From the NCBI GenBank assembly GCA_937951615.1, contig CALFBH010000072.1, forward strand, positions 1 through 61,995: 61,995 bases of DNA, read 5' to 3'. The notes beneath the pieces are model-generated. The model saw nothing but the letters and a program-made list of their open reading frames with translations, made no database searches and was not told where the DNA came from. Made by a program: the position numbers and the translations under genes. The stretch comes from an uncultured Saprospiraceae bacterium. GTDB taxonomy: Bacteria; Bacteroidota; Bacteroidia; Chitinophagales; Saprospiraceae. Shown here in pieces: positions 17,689 to 27,197 of the stretch (its first letter is position 1; each line of letters starts with the position of its first letter).

Positions 17689-20319
17689 TCATTCTGTCGT
17701 AAAAGAGGAGGCTGGCAGTCCTTCTTTATTAAACAAACTTCCAACACTTGTATCTCGCCAAGCATAGCGAACAAACTTTGGTGCTGAAACTTTTGAAGAA
17801 CTCACTTCAATTTTGTTCCTAATAATTTTCGCACGAGCAAGCACATATTTCTTGTCCGCTCCTGCGATTTCAAATCCCATTAAATCAGCATCTTTTGTTG
17901 TTAAGCCCAAGCCAATGTAATCAAATTCCAGTATAATTTTTTTGCGTTTTACTTTAGAACTTTTATACAAAGGTCCAGAAGGGATTCCATCCTTTCCGTA
18001 TTCATTGACCAAGGCCAAGCCTGCAAGTCGCTGCCCTACATCTTGTTTATTCGCAGGATGGATATTCTTATTATTGCCGATATCTAAGGTCACCACCATA
18101 CCTGTTTTTTCTAGTGACAAAGTATGACGCTGAGCATCTCTTAATTTTTGTGATTCATCAAGATTAGAATCTCCACTGCGATTATATTCGTATGGAGCAA
18201 TTTGAACAAAATAAAATGGGAAATCATTATTCCATTGTGCCCGCCAATCCTTAATCAAAGTTGGAAAAAGTTGTTTGTATTGTTCCGCTCTTCCCACATT
18301 AGATTCACCTTGATACCAAATAGCACCTTTGATTTTAAAAGGAACAAGCGGATGAATCATTGCATTATAAAGAGAGGATGGAGAATGAGGACTAGGATAA
18401 ATAATATGAGGGCGTTCTTTTAGGTTTAGTTGCTCTAAGTCATAAAGATAAATAGAGTCATTAAAAATTTCTGCTGTAATGGCATAATCCCATTGACCGC
18501 TCAATGGAAAATCTATATTTTTTTCATTCGTGAGTTTTATATCATCACTAATACTACCCGGGCCGCCGGTGTCAATGATGCGAATAGCAACAGTGTTTTT
18601 TCCTTTTTTCAGTAAAGATTTTGGGATAGGATAATTTCTTGTATTACTAAAATCATAGGTTGTAGCACCAATTTTTTCTCCATTAAAAAATACGACATCT
18701 GTATCATCTGCAAATCCCATAACAAATGTATAATCGCAAGAAATATCATCCAGTTCAATCGTTTTTCTAAACCAAAATGCCCCGTTTAAATCTTTTTCAT
18801 CGTATAAGTCGAGTCTGCCAGGCAAGTCCATCGTTGACCAGTTTTTAGGTGTATATTCAGCTTGGGCGATATAGTCATCATGGAGGTCAATGTGGTTCCA
18901 ATCTGCCACTTCTTTAGGGATCGGTATTTTTTTCCACTGCTCATACCATTCTTTTGTCAATCGTTCTCTTTCCGGATTTTCTATGGCTTTGATTATTTCT
19001 TCAAAATCCCCCAGTTTCTTTATTTGCTTTTTGCTGACCCAGGCCTCCGCAGGCGTTCCGCCCCAACTCGTATGAATGATACCAATAGGGATTTTTAATT
19101 TCTGGTGTAGTCGTTGTGCAAAGAAGTAAGCAGTCGCGCTATAATCAGCGGCAAGCGCTGGCGTACATACATCCCATTTTCCTTCAAAAGAATTTTCTTC
19201 TTCCATAGAAAATTTATTTGCAACTTTAAACATACGGATACCAGGATATGTAGCATTCGCAATTTCTGCTAAAGAATTGTTTATAGGGTCGCTTGGTGGC
19301 CAGCCCTTTAGCGGCATCGACATGTTCGATTGACCTGATGCTAACCAAACTTCACCAATCATGACATCATTAATTTGAATGGCTGTATTTGTTGAACTAA
19401 TGTTAAGTTCATAAGGTCCTCCAGCCTTTGGGGTTTTTAATTGAAGTGTCCAAGTGCCATGCTTATCTGCGGTGGCAATTGCCTGCTCACCCCAACTTCC
19501 TTCAACTTGCACGGTATGCCCTGTTGGTGCTTTTCCCCAAACTGCTACGTTTTCTTTTTGTTGTAAAACGACATGGTCTGAAAAGAAAGCATTTACACTC
19601 AAGTCCGAAAAACCCAATGCTTTTTCAATAACAGGTTGAAGCAAATTTTCCATCACAATATATCCTGCCTCGTTTGGATGAACCAGATCTTCCGCAGCAG
19701 TAAAATCTGGTACGCGTAAGCCATTGTTTTTGTCTTTCATGGCAGCATGATAATCAACATAGGGAATGTCATTTTTATTGGAATATGCTTCAAGGAGCGT
19801 ATTTAATTCCATGATGGTATGGACAGGTTGTAAATCAGGACTCCATGGAAAAGCAATAGCAGGTGTAACAGAACAGATAATCACTTTAATATCATGAAAT
19901 TTTGCAATTTCCGACATGGTCATAATATTTTCGGCAATTAAATCAATAGGCGTATAACCCGTATTTTCGGCAATGTCATTTATCCCTGCTAAAATAACGA
20001 CTACTTTAGGTCGAAGGTCGATTACATCTCTTCTAAAACGCAATAACATTTGTGGCGTGGTCTGTCCACTAATGCCTCTTCCAATAAAATTAGAATCTTT
20101 AAAAAAATCCGGTCTTGCGTTTACCCAGGCTTCTGTGATAGAATTTCCCATAAATACCACTCGCTTTTCGTCCGCGGCGAGCGGTTCATATTTTATGTTT
20201 TCTTGTTTATACTTATCAAAATTGGTAAATTCATAGAAACTTCTCCAGTCCTGAGCAGAGGCTTGAATCGTGATAAATAATGGAATTATAATTTGTAAAA
20301 GCGTTCTAAAAAATCTCAT
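17689..20319 (-). CDS. Two-domain esterase: SGNH hydrolase plus sialate-O-acetylesterase-like domain
   Basis: A periplasmic or secreted protein of about 876 residues with signal peptide MRFFRTLLQIIIPLFITIQASAQ; an ATG six codons upstream (20337) is the alternative start. The N-terminal domain has SGNH blocks: FMGNSITEAW (nucleophile Ser), GISGQT, ILAGINDIAEN and LVHPNEAGY. The second domain has LASGQSNMSMPL, IIHTSWGGTPAEAW and GAIWYQGESN, the marks of SASA family acetylesterases, with a beta-sandwich insertion in the middle. Two catalytic serines in one chain suggest removal of acetyl groups from glycans. Acetylated alginate is possible given the PL7 locus at 25-29 kb, but not shown. Confidence 0.88.
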   Translation of the reverse strand: MRFFRTLLQIIIPLFITIQASAQDWRSFYEFTNFDKYKQENIKYEPLAADEKRVVFMGNSITEAWVNARPDFFKDSNFIGRGISGQTTPQMLLRFRRDVIDLRPKVVVILAGINDIAENTGYTPIDLIAENIMTMSEIAKFHDIKVIICSVTPAIAFPWSPDLQPVHTIMELNTLLEAYSNKNDIPYVDYHAAMKDKNNGLRVPDFTAAEDLVHPNEAGYIVMENLLQPVIEKALGFSDLSVNAFFSDHVVLQQKENVAVWGKAPTGHTVQVEGSWGEQAIATADKHGTWTLQLKTPKAGGPYELNISSTNTAIQINDVMIGEVWLASGQSNMSMPLKGWPPSDPINNSLAEIANATYPGIRMFKVANKFSMEEENSFEGKWDVCTPALAADYSATAYFFAQRLHQKLKIPIGIIHTSWGGTPAEAWVSKKQIKKLGDFEEIIKAIENPERERLTKEWYEQWKKIPIPKEVADWNHIDLHDDYIAQAEYTPKNWSTMDLPGRLDLYDEKDLNGAFWFRKTIELDDISCDYTFVMGFADDTDVVFFNGEKIGATTYDFSNTRNYPIPKSLLKKGKNTVAIRIIDTGGPGSISDDIKLTNEKNIDFPLSGQWDYAITAEIFNDSIYLYDLEQLNLKERPHIIYPSPHSPSSLYNAMIHPLVPFKIKGAIWYQGESNVGRAEQYKQLFPTLIKDWRAQWNNDFPFYFVQIAPYEYNRSGDSNLDESQKLRDAQRHTLSLEKTGMVVTLDIGNNKNIHPANKQDVGQRLAGLALVNEYGKDGIPSGPLYKSSKVKRKKIILEFDYIGLGLTTKDADLMGFEIAGADKKYVLARAKIIRNKIEVSSSKVSAPKFVRYAWRDTSVGSLFNKEGLPASSFTTE

Positions 20320-20438
20320 GTTTGTAGGTTGTATCATTTTTCAATTTGAATGGCAATTTAGCAAAAGTGTATAGGAACTTAACTCTCGAATGATTGAAAT
20401 TAATATTAATTAGTAACAAATTGCACAGTTTTAAAAAA

Positions 20439-20506
20439 TTTAGCCACGAATGCACGAATTATGGATGAATAACAATCCGTGAAAGATTCGTGCATTCGTG
20501 GCTAAA
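20439..20506. repeat. Perfect 21-bp inverted repeat in divergent spacer
   Basis: The left arm starts TTTAGCCACGAATGCACGAA (20439-20459) and the right arm (20486-20506) is its exact reverse complement, separated by 26 nt that include ATCCGTGAAAG. The same words (ATTCGTGCATTCGTGG) recur in the tandem repeat at 59337-59572, so this is a dispersed intergenic repeat rather than a gene-specific operator. It sits in the 262-260 bp spacer between two divergent genes (20338-20599), which otherwise shows nothing. Confidence 0.65.
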
Positions 20507-20599
20507 ATGTCACAAAACGTCTTATAAGATTTTTAAAATAAATCTAATTAATGTAGCTTACCGCTTTATTTAAAAGTAGAAATTATAGAAGACAATAAG

Positions 20600-22459
20600 A
20601 TGCTGAATTATATTAACGAGGTATTAGAAAATATGCCAAAGACTTGGTTGAGTCTAACCACTCATCGACTAGATATTTATGATGAAAAATTGGCTAAAAC
20701 CCAATTCTTAGAACAGTTTGAAAATTTATTTAAGGACAATAATGCTGCCTCATCGGCACTTAGTGAATTGCCCACTGCTTTCGACTATATTCGATTAGGT
20801 CATCCATTATCTTGTTTGCTAGAATGGGCAATTGCTAAGTCAAATCACCTAAACCCAAAAAATGTAATCAGTTTTTCATCAAAGACGATTGCTATTTTGG
20901 CAATTCTCAGAAAAAACTCATTAGAGAATAAAAACACCCAAATCCTCTATACGGATGCCTTACCAGACTCTTTTGATGCAGAAATACTGCGGCGTGTGTA
21001 TGGCTATACATTTGACTTAAAGAAAGTGGAGAACCCAGAAGATATTTCCGTTTCCGATAGCTATCAGGATGACGGCAGTATCGTTTTTGTTTCACAGCAA
21101 GATGAAATTGCTACTCCTAAGGACAAAGCCATCCCACTCGATGCTGGAATTGACTTTTTTATCAATATTCATGCTTCCCTTGGAAGTATTATATTGGTGA
21201 ATGGTGAACAGAATGAAAGCTATATCTCAGACATTCAGCATGTCCGAAGAAGAGAGACCATCGCCATGACGCCAGCTAATTGCCTGACTGCTTTAAAATC
21301 TCTAACAGCGGCATCTTCTTTTGATAAAAAAGAAATTAATGCAGAGACAAACAAAGCATTGGTCTTAGATTCAATTCAGGAGATTACGGGTACAAAAACA
21401 AAGGCATTACTTGGCTCTAGCGGATTATCTATTCAATATGCGATTTTAATGGGACTCATTGACCACGCACTAGAAAGACATAAAGGAAAGGCAATCAAAA
21501 TTATTGTTCCTCCAAATTGTTATGGTGGCACCAATGACCAGGCAAGACGAGTGGCGGCTTGCATTGATAATGTTGAAGTATTGGATCTACCTGTTGATGG
21601 AGATCATGATATGGTGCAAAGTATTGATGTAATTTTGGATAAAATTGCAAAGGAAGATGCTATCCCTTATATCATCGCTGAAATTCCAACCAACCCTAGA
21701 GTTGAAGTGCCAGCGCTTCTAGAGCTAAAGGCTGTTTTAAGCAAAGCACGCAAAACCAGCAAAGGTGAAGTGGCGATAGATCCCGTTTTTATTTTAGATC
21801 AAACATTTTGTCCTAATGTACACTTCTTAGATGAAGGTGAAATACTATCAAAGCTTAGAGCTATTTCGTATGTGAGTGGGTCGAAATTTCCAAGTGGCGG
21901 ACTATGTACTGCTGGCTACTGTGTGGGAAATAAGAAAACAGAAACTTTGATGGACAAAATAGAAATGCACTTAAAACTTTGTGATAATAAGGCTACAAAT
22001 CTTCAAGTTGAAATCTTAGCCAAACAATTGCCTTCAATGAAACAAAGAATTCATGAGGCGTATAAGCATACACGTGAATTTGTAAATTTTATCCAGGACA
22101 CTTTGCCCAGCGCGAAAATCAATTTTGTTTCAGAAGAATTGGCAAAAGAAGGATTTACCCCATCCGTGTTTTCATTAGATCTTCCCACTAAAGGCAATAC
22201 TGCGGAAGAAAAAGAAGCTTATAAAAGAGTCTTAAATTATAAGCTAATCCATTTAATGATTACGGAAATCCCCAATGAAAGCAAAAATTGTGTGAGCTAT
22301 GGACAGTTAAAAGGATGTTATTGGACGATACCAGCCACCTCTACTCAAGGGACAACGAAAGAAGGCGACAAAGATTATATTGTCCGCGTATCACTTTCTG
22401 CTGATATGGATATGGAACGGCATAAAAAAGTCTTTTTGGATTTTGTTGGACAAATTTAG
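20600..22459 (+). CDS. Cys/Met metabolism type PLP-dependent enzyme
   Basis: A 619-residue fold-type I PLP enzyme, longer than the usual 380-400 residues of cystathionine gamma-synthase relatives, with an N-terminal extension of about 250 residues. The lysine that should bind PLP is K429 in VSGSKFPSGGLCTAGY; upstream are LLGSSGLSIQYAI, NCYGGTNDQARR (cofactor ring stacking region) and IIAEIPTNPRVEVP, and VFILDQTFCPN gives the PLP-binding Asp. The role is probably gamma- or beta-replacement/elimination on a sulfur amino acid. No related genes are adjacent, so the substrate is open. Confidence 0.8.
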   Translation: MLNYINEVLENMPKTWLSLTTHRLDIYDEKLAKTQFLEQFENLFKDNNAASSALSELPTAFDYIRLGHPLSCLLEWAIAKSNHLNPKNVISFSSKTIAILAILRKNSLENKNTQILYTDALPDSFDAEILRRVYGYTFDLKKVENPEDISVSDSYQDDGSIVFVSQQDEIATPKDKAIPLDAGIDFFINIHASLGSIILVNGEQNESYISDIQHVRRRETIAMTPANCLTALKSLTAASSFDKKEINAETNKALVLDSIQEITGTKTKALLGSSGLSIQYAILMGLIDHALERHKGKAIKIIVPPNCYGGTNDQARRVAACIDNVEVLDLPVDGDHDMVQSIDVILDKIAKEDAIPYIIAEIPTNPRVEVPALLELKAVLSKARKTSKGEVAIDPVFILDQTFCPNVHFLDEGEILSKLRAISYVSGSKFPSGGLCTAGYCVGNKKTETLMDKIEMHLKLCDNKATNLQVEILAKQLPSMKQRIHEAYKHTREFVNFIQDTLPSAKINFVSEELAKEGFTPSVFSLDLPTKGNTAEEKEAYKRVLNYKLIHLMITEIPNESKNCVSYGQLKGCYWTIPATSTQGTTKEGDKDYIVRVSLSADMDMERHKKVFLDFVGQI

Positions 22460-22468
22460 TGATGGTTG

Positions 22469-22490
22469 AGTTGGGGCGAGTGCCTCAACT
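22469..22490. terminator. Short hairpin between convergent genes
   Basis: AGTTGGGGC (22469-22477) pairs with GCCTCAACT (22482-22490) with one G-T wobble and a GAGT loop. There is no strong T-run, so it is a weak candidate for a bidirectional terminator between the PLP enzyme and the restriction gene. Confidence 0.35.
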
Positions 22491-22514
22491 TGTGCTAGGC
22501 ATGTTTTGTACCTA

Positions 22515-23624
22515 TTAATCGCTATATTTCAAGAATAGAATATCAGATTTACAATTATAGGTTTGTTGGTCTTTATGCCAATAAAATTCGGTTTCGAGGC
22601 TTGGCATATCCATTGAAAAATTGTTTAGATGTTCGTTTATCTTATCTCGCAGAAAAACAACATTGCGCTTCAATTTCCAACTATTAGACATGTCAGTTTC
22701 ATCGGTTAGAACCAAAAAGAATCTATTAGAGGCATCAAACCTCGCTTCTCCTTGATTTTCATAAAACCATTTTTTTAGTTCGGCTGGATTATCTTCTGCA
22801 TCTTCTATTATTGTTCTTTTTTGTCTTTTCAATTCACTAATAAACTCTCTTGCTTCTGGTCTTGGGTCTTCAGAGACAACATTATGAAGATGTAGTTTCA
22901 GAGCTTTATCTTTTAGGTCTGTCGGAATGTAGATTTCTAATTGGCGACAAATTCGTTTTAATTTGGTTAATTCGTTTCCATAATCACTCGCTCGTAATTT
23001 GTCTTTTAAAAGTTGTTCGGGAAAGTATGTAACCTTCAAATCAAAAGGTATATCATTGATGAAAAAATCAATTTTCTTGACTAAGCCAACTGTTGGCAAT
23101 ACAATTTCATGGTCTTTGAATAAGTCTTCAATAATGATTGAAGTCCAATGATTATACCATGAATTTAGGGTATATCCTCTCAAACTGTTTAAAAGATTTC
23201 CCTCAATTTCTTCATTTATTTGTTCATAAGATTTAATTTTCTTAACATAATTATTGACTATGTTTTTCTCTAAACTATTTCCAAAAGAACCGCTCCAGTC
23301 AAAATTTTGTAGCCTGTTTAATTGGTCAACCAAGTAGTCTTGATTTGTTAACCGATCTTCTCTTTCTTCTCCATACTTTTGATTAATAAAAGTATTAATC
23401 ATGGCATCCGTTATGGTATCCGTTTCAAAAACATGAGAAAAATACTTTTTTGAATTAATCCCTTCAAGATTAATATTATGCTGCGCACAAAACTCCTCCA
23501 TTGCCGCTTTGCGAGACATACTTCTTAACTTTAAAAACCGAATGCCTCTACTATCGTTTTCAATCGTTGGAAAGTCATTATTCCTAAATGCATTATCAAG
23601 TTCACTAAACGGCAAGTTCGTCAT
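22515..23624 (-). CDS. Type II restriction endonuclease (putative)
   Basis: A protein of about 369 residues from the ATG at 23624 (an upstream TTG at 23657 would overlap the methyltransferase more). It has a PD-(D/E)XK-like core: KKIDFFINDIPFDLKVTYF, with D197, D206 and K208 (numbered from the TTG frame), the D-x(8)-D-x-K arrangement expected of restriction nucleases. Nothing else in it is recognisable. Its start overlaps the end of the adjacent DNA methyltransferase by 20 nt, the usual coupling in type II systems. The recognition site cannot be predicted; the nuclease call rests on the motif and the neighbour. Confidence 0.75.
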   Translation of the reverse strand: MTNLPFSELDNAFRNNDFPTIENDSRGIRFLKLRSMSRKAAMEEFCAQHNINLEGINSKKYFSHVFETDTITDAMINTFINQKYGEEREDRLTNQDYLVDQLNRLQNFDWSGSFGNSLEKNIVNNYVKKIKSYEQINEEIEGNLLNSLRGYTLNSWYNHWTSIIIEDLFKDHEIVLPTVGLVKKIDFFINDIPFDLKVTYFPEQLLKDKLRASDYGNELTKLKRICRQLEIYIPTDLKDKALKLHLHNVVSEDPRPEAREFISELKRQKRTIIEDAEDNPAELKKWFYENQGEARFDASNRFFLVLTDETDMSNSWKLKRNVVFLRDKINEHLNNFSMDMPSLETEFYWHKDQQTYNCKSDILFLKYSD

Positions 23625-25179
23625 ACAGTATCCATTTTTGTGTTTCAGAGAATTCAAAGTTCTCGGTTAATAACTTTAGCAAATCAACTTCTCCAATTAG
23701 AATTTTATCTGTAAAAACCATTTTCATAATTCGGAGAAAAATTTCGTTGGTATCTAAAGGTTCATGAGATAGCCACTTTTCGATAAGATTAAAAAATATT
23801 TTATAAATTTCTATGTCTGAATTAATGGTCAATTCACCTGGTAAATCTGATTTTTGAAATGTAACTAATACATCTCCTTTAATACTTTTAAGCCTATTAA
23901 TTTGCCTTGGGGTGAAAGACTTCTGAACTAACCATTCATAATCAACTAATTCAAACCCATTTTTTATACATGCATTTGTAATAGCCTTCCATTCTAATCC
24001 CGAAAGAGAGTGATAGGTTAGAGAGAAATGTTTATTTGGTTTTAGAACACGCCTAATCTCCGAAAATGCTGAATTTATTTCATTTTCAAAAGAAGTAGTA
24101 TTCTTCTTTCTTTCTTTGCTATCTGAGATTACTATTTCATTCTTATAATCAGGTGATAATTTTAACCATGAATTCCATATCACACTTTGTTCGAAATATG
24201 GAACTGCATCCCCATAAGGAGGATCCGTAAAAACATAATCTACTGTTTCTGATTCAATGTTAAGTTGCTTTGCATCATTTTGAGTTATTTGGAAATGATT
24301 CTTGTATTCGGTTGGACTAAAATTCAATTCACCACAATCTCCGAATTGTTGTAAGTAATCCCTTTTTCCTTTTAGAGCCTTTGAGAGTCTGTTTTCAAAA
24401 TACCTTAGTACATTATTTTCTAAATACGTTTCTCCTGTATAGAAGCCTGTCATCCATGCACCTGGAGCCATTTCTCCTCTACTTTTAATTGGAGGAACAA
24501 GTCTGGAGCAATTTGCTAAATTTGCTGTAAAAGCCACTTTAAGTAATTTTTGTTCTTTGCCTTTAGAATATTTTTCAATTAATGTCAGTAGGCGAGCATG
24601 ACAAGCGAGGGTTCTTTTGGTAAAAAGGTCTGCAACGGTCATACCTTTTTTTGCCGAAATTCTTGAATTCTGTATTAATTTTTCTTTAGGAAACCAATCT
24701 GTGATTTCATAATTATTTTCAAATTCTAAATAGTTTTGAACTTTTTCAGCAGATAACTCGATTTCTATAGTTCTTTTCTCTCCATTTTTTTTGCATTTGG
24801 CTTTAATTGGTATGTTGTTTTTATCTCTTAAAATTGCAATTAATTGTACGGAGGTAGAGTCAATTATCCATTCAAACCATTTTTTATTAAAAGGTTCAAA
24901 TTCTGATTTTATCTTCTTCCATTGCTTTTCAAGTAAAGATAAATTGACTTCTTTTTCTAATAGTTGCTCATTTAAAAAGTGTGCAATTGGATTAAGATCA
25001 TTCGAGATAATATTTCGATTAAGAATGAACGCTTCACAACAAAAGACACCATAACCTGAAAAAGGGTCAAGTACAGTATCGCCTTCTTCTGAATATTTTT
25101 CAATCAATGATTTAAGGTAATTGGATGGCTTTTTTCCCCAATATTTATGCATTTCATATCTATCCCTTTTCTGTTTCAA
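23605..25179 (-). CDS. DNA methyltransferase of a type II R-M system
   Basis: A 524-residue amino-methyltransferase. Motif X-like HKYWGKKPSNYL (11-22) is followed by motif I DPFSGYG (38-44); the catalytic motif IV TDPPYGDAV lies near 316-324, so the target-recognition region is between I and IV, the alpha order. It should methylate adenine N6 or cytosine N4 in the site cut by the overlapping nuclease. The frame opens with TTG (25179) just after a stop; the ATG at 25152 would begin right at motif X. The pair sits between two parts of a carbohydrate region and is AT-rich, consistent with insertion. Confidence 0.9.
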   Translation of the reverse strand: MKQKRDRYEMHKYWGKKPSNYLKSLIEKYSEEGDTVLDPFSGYGVFCCEAFILNRNIISNDLNPIAHFLNEQLLEKEVNLSLLEKQWKKIKSEFEPFNKKWFEWIIDSTSVQLIAILRDKNNIPIKAKCKKNGEKRTIEIELSAEKVQNYLEFENNYEITDWFPKEKLIQNSRISAKKGMTVADLFTKRTLACHARLLTLIEKYSKGKEQKLLKVAFTANLANCSRLVPPIKSRGEMAPGAWMTGFYTGETYLENNVLRYFENRLSKALKGKRDYLQQFGDCGELNFSPTEYKNHFQITQNDAKQLNIESETVDYVFTDPPYGDAVPYFEQSVIWNSWLKLSPDYKNEIVISDSKERKKNTTSFENEINSAFSEIRRVLKPNKHFSLTYHSLSGLEWKAITNACIKNGFELVDYEWLVQKSFTPRQINRLKSIKGDVLVTFQKSDLPGELTINSDIEIYKIFFNLIEKWLSHEPLDTNEIFLRIMKMVFTDKILIGEVDLLKLLTENFEFSETQKWILYDELAV

Positions 25180-25495
25180 ATTTTATTTTTTTATGATTGT
25201 GTAATTTTCTCGAAAGGTACGGTTTTTTCTGTTTTTTTGGTTGTCGAGAATTGCATATACGCAATATGGCATATATATTCATTCTGAAGAACTCCCAAAT
25301 GATTTTACCAGTAAGCCTGCCTTCTGAAGTTACCCGAAAGTCATTGCACTAAATATTTAGATGATTCAAAGGGCTGCACAAGGCTAAAAATAACCATTAT
25401 CAACGGATTAAACAAATATGTATTTCATGCGATACAACTCAACAACACACACAGACAGGAATGTCTGTGCTACATTGGCAACTCAAGTGTTGTTT
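25180..25495. other. 316-bp intergenic stretch with repeat D copy 2
   Basis: The first 200 bp, upstream of the methyltransferase, contain a palindromic word (GCATATACGCAATATGGCAT) and no coding potential. 25386-25420 holds repeat D (AAAAATAACCATTATCAACG), followed by a short hairpin AGACAGGAATGTCT and low-complexity CAACA words leading up to the stop codon of the TIM-barrel gene. Confidence 0.5.
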
Positions 25496-26380
25496 TCATT
25501 TTCCTTCTTCCATAATGTATTTTGAATTCAATAAATTCAATCCGTCAATATTTCGCTGTAAAATTTTTTGTACGTCTTCGGTTTTAATATGTCCTAAAAT
25601 GCCCCAAGGTCCATTAAAGCCTTCATCCAGTAGCTGTTTGATCATGTCAAATTCATAATCACCTTCACCTATTGGCAAAATTTGCGGTCCTTCCTTTTTC
25701 ACACCATTCAGATTGACATAAGATAAATAAGGCTTTATCTTTTTTACAATTTCAGGAAATTCGTCTACGTACGCTTGAGCATGATGAAAATTGTATACCA
25801 TCGTTATGGAGTGTCGGTTTAACTTTTCTAAAATTTCGACTTGATTATGAGGATTCCCAAACCAACCATGATGATTGTATAGTGCTAATTTACAGCCCAC
25901 TTCATCGGCTTTTAATTGGATAAACTCAATCATTTCAATAGATAGCTTTATAGACTGCTCTTGATTAAGTTCTTCAAAAAAATTATTGCTAAAGCTTAAC
26001 CAAATGGTTGGTTTATAGTCTACTTCCGCTAAATTACTCAGCAATTCTTGGTTCATTGGACTCAATGTACCGATGCTGTCTCTTTTGGCATTTAACCACA
26101 GAAATATTGAGGTGATCTCAATATTATTTTCTTTGGCGAGTTTGAATTCCTCCTTCATTGTAGTCAGGTCTCCTTTCCCCTTATTATAACCATATTTTGT
26201 AAAGCCCATTTGCTTTAACATAGCAATACGCTGTTTCGGCGTTCTATCTAAAGCATCAAAACCTAATATACACCAAGGAGATACCTCATCAACGTTGATG
26301 GGGGATTCAACTGTATTGGTGCAAGAGTAAAGAAATACCAAAAGAGGAAGTAAACTAATTAATTTAATACGATTTTTCAT
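25496..26380 (-). CDS. TIM-barrel (sugar phosphate isomerase/epimerase-like) lipoprotein
   Basis: A protein of about 294 residues. I start it at 26380 because MKNRIKLISLLPLLVFLYSC is a lipoprotein signal with Cys in a YSC lipobox; an ATG at 26404 overlaps the upstream stop by one base. The body resembles xylose-isomerase-like TIM barrels: KQMGFTKYGYNKG, LALYNHHGWFGNP, MVYNFHHAQAY, LSYVNLNGV and the closing GPWGILGH. The His and acidic residues could form a metal site. It is last in the run PL7, Nramp-like, SDR, TIM barrel and may rearrange a sugar acid in the periplasm. Activity is inferred only from the fold. Confidence 0.78.
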   Translation of the reverse strand: MKNRIKLISLLPLLVFLYSCTNTVESPINVDEVSPWCILGFDALDRTPKQRIAMLKQMGFTKYGYNKGKGDLTTMKEEFKLAKENNIEITSIFLWLNAKRDSIGTLSPMNQELLSNLAEVDYKPTIWLSFSNNFFEELNQEQSIKLSIEMIEFIQLKADEVGCKLALYNHHGWFGNPHNQVEILEKLNRHSITMVYNFHHAQAYVDEFPEIVKKIKPYLSYVNLNGVKKEGPQILPIGEGDYEFDMIKQLLDEGFNGPWGILGHIKTEDVQKILQRNIDGLNLLNSKYIMEEGK

Positions 26381-26403
26381 ATTGATTAATTGATTGTAAA
26401 TCA

Positions 26404-27171
26404 TTACATATTATAAACTCCGCCATTGATGTCAAGCGTAGCACCGGTAATAAAGCCGTCGTATTCTGAGGCCAGATATAAAACCGCTCTAGCTACGTCA
26501 GCAGCATTACCTGCCCGTTGTATTGGAATGCCAGCCGTTGTTGCATCTGCTGATGCTTTTGTTGTATGGGTGTTATGAAATAAAGTACCCAAAATAAGAC
26601 CGGGAGCAACGGCATTGACTCGAGTACCTTGAGGACCCAATTCTGTGGATAGTGCTCTTGTAAAAGTCAAGATAGCTCCTTTGCTGGTAGCGTAAGCCAG
26701 TGAGCCTGCGTGCCCACCTTTACGTCCTGCAAGAGAGGCCAAATTAACAATACTACTGTTTTTATTTTTCGCTAAATGAGGAGCTGCGGCCCGGGTTACA
26801 AACATCATAGATGTAAGGTTTATATCCATGACCTTGTGCCAAAATTCAGTATCTATGTTGTTCAATTTTTTACGCGCAACAAGTGAACCTGCGTTGTTGA
26901 TCAAAATGTCCAGTCCTCCAAGTGCCTCTATTGCTTTTTCAAGCAAGGAATTTGCATCGGCTTCGTTTGTTAAGTCGCCATTTATAGCGACTGCTTTTTG
27001 TCCTTTACTGATTGCGTACGCCATCAATTGCTTGGCGGTATCGGCACTGGAAAAATAATGGATGGCAACATTGGCTCCACGATCAATAAAATGTTTAGTA
27101 ATTGATTCGCCAATACCTTGCGCTCCAGCAGTTATGAGAATGTTTTTTCCAGCTAATTTATTATTATTCAT
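26404..27171 (-). CDS. Short-chain dehydrogenase/reductase
   Basis: A classical SDR of 255 residues starting at the ATG at 27171; a TTG ten codons upstream overlaps the carrier gene and is less likely. Cofactor motif TAGAQGIG (14-21), NNAG (92-95), and catalytic S146, Y160 and K164 (YATSK) are complete, and the end ITGATLDINGGVYNM is canonical. In this operon it may be a uronate/gluconate-type reductase: in alginate users an SDR reduces the unsaturated monomer product (DEH) to KDG, and the neighbouring gntK-gnd remnant points to gluconate chemistry. Either reading is inference. Confidence 0.9.
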   Translation of the reverse strand: MNNNKLAGKNILITAGAQGIGESITKHFIDRGANVAIHYFSSADTAKQLMAYAISKGQKAVAINGDLTNEADANSLLEKAIEALGGLDILINNAGSLVARKKLNNIDTEFWHKVMDINLTSMMFVTRAAAPHLAKNKNSSIVNLASLAGRKGGHAGSLAYATSKGAILTFTRALSTELGPQGTRVNAVAPGLILGTLFHNTHTTKASADATTAGIPIQRAGNAADVARAVLYLASEYDGFITGATLDINGGVYNM

Positions 27172-27197
27172 GTTATTTATAGGTTCATTTATTATTA

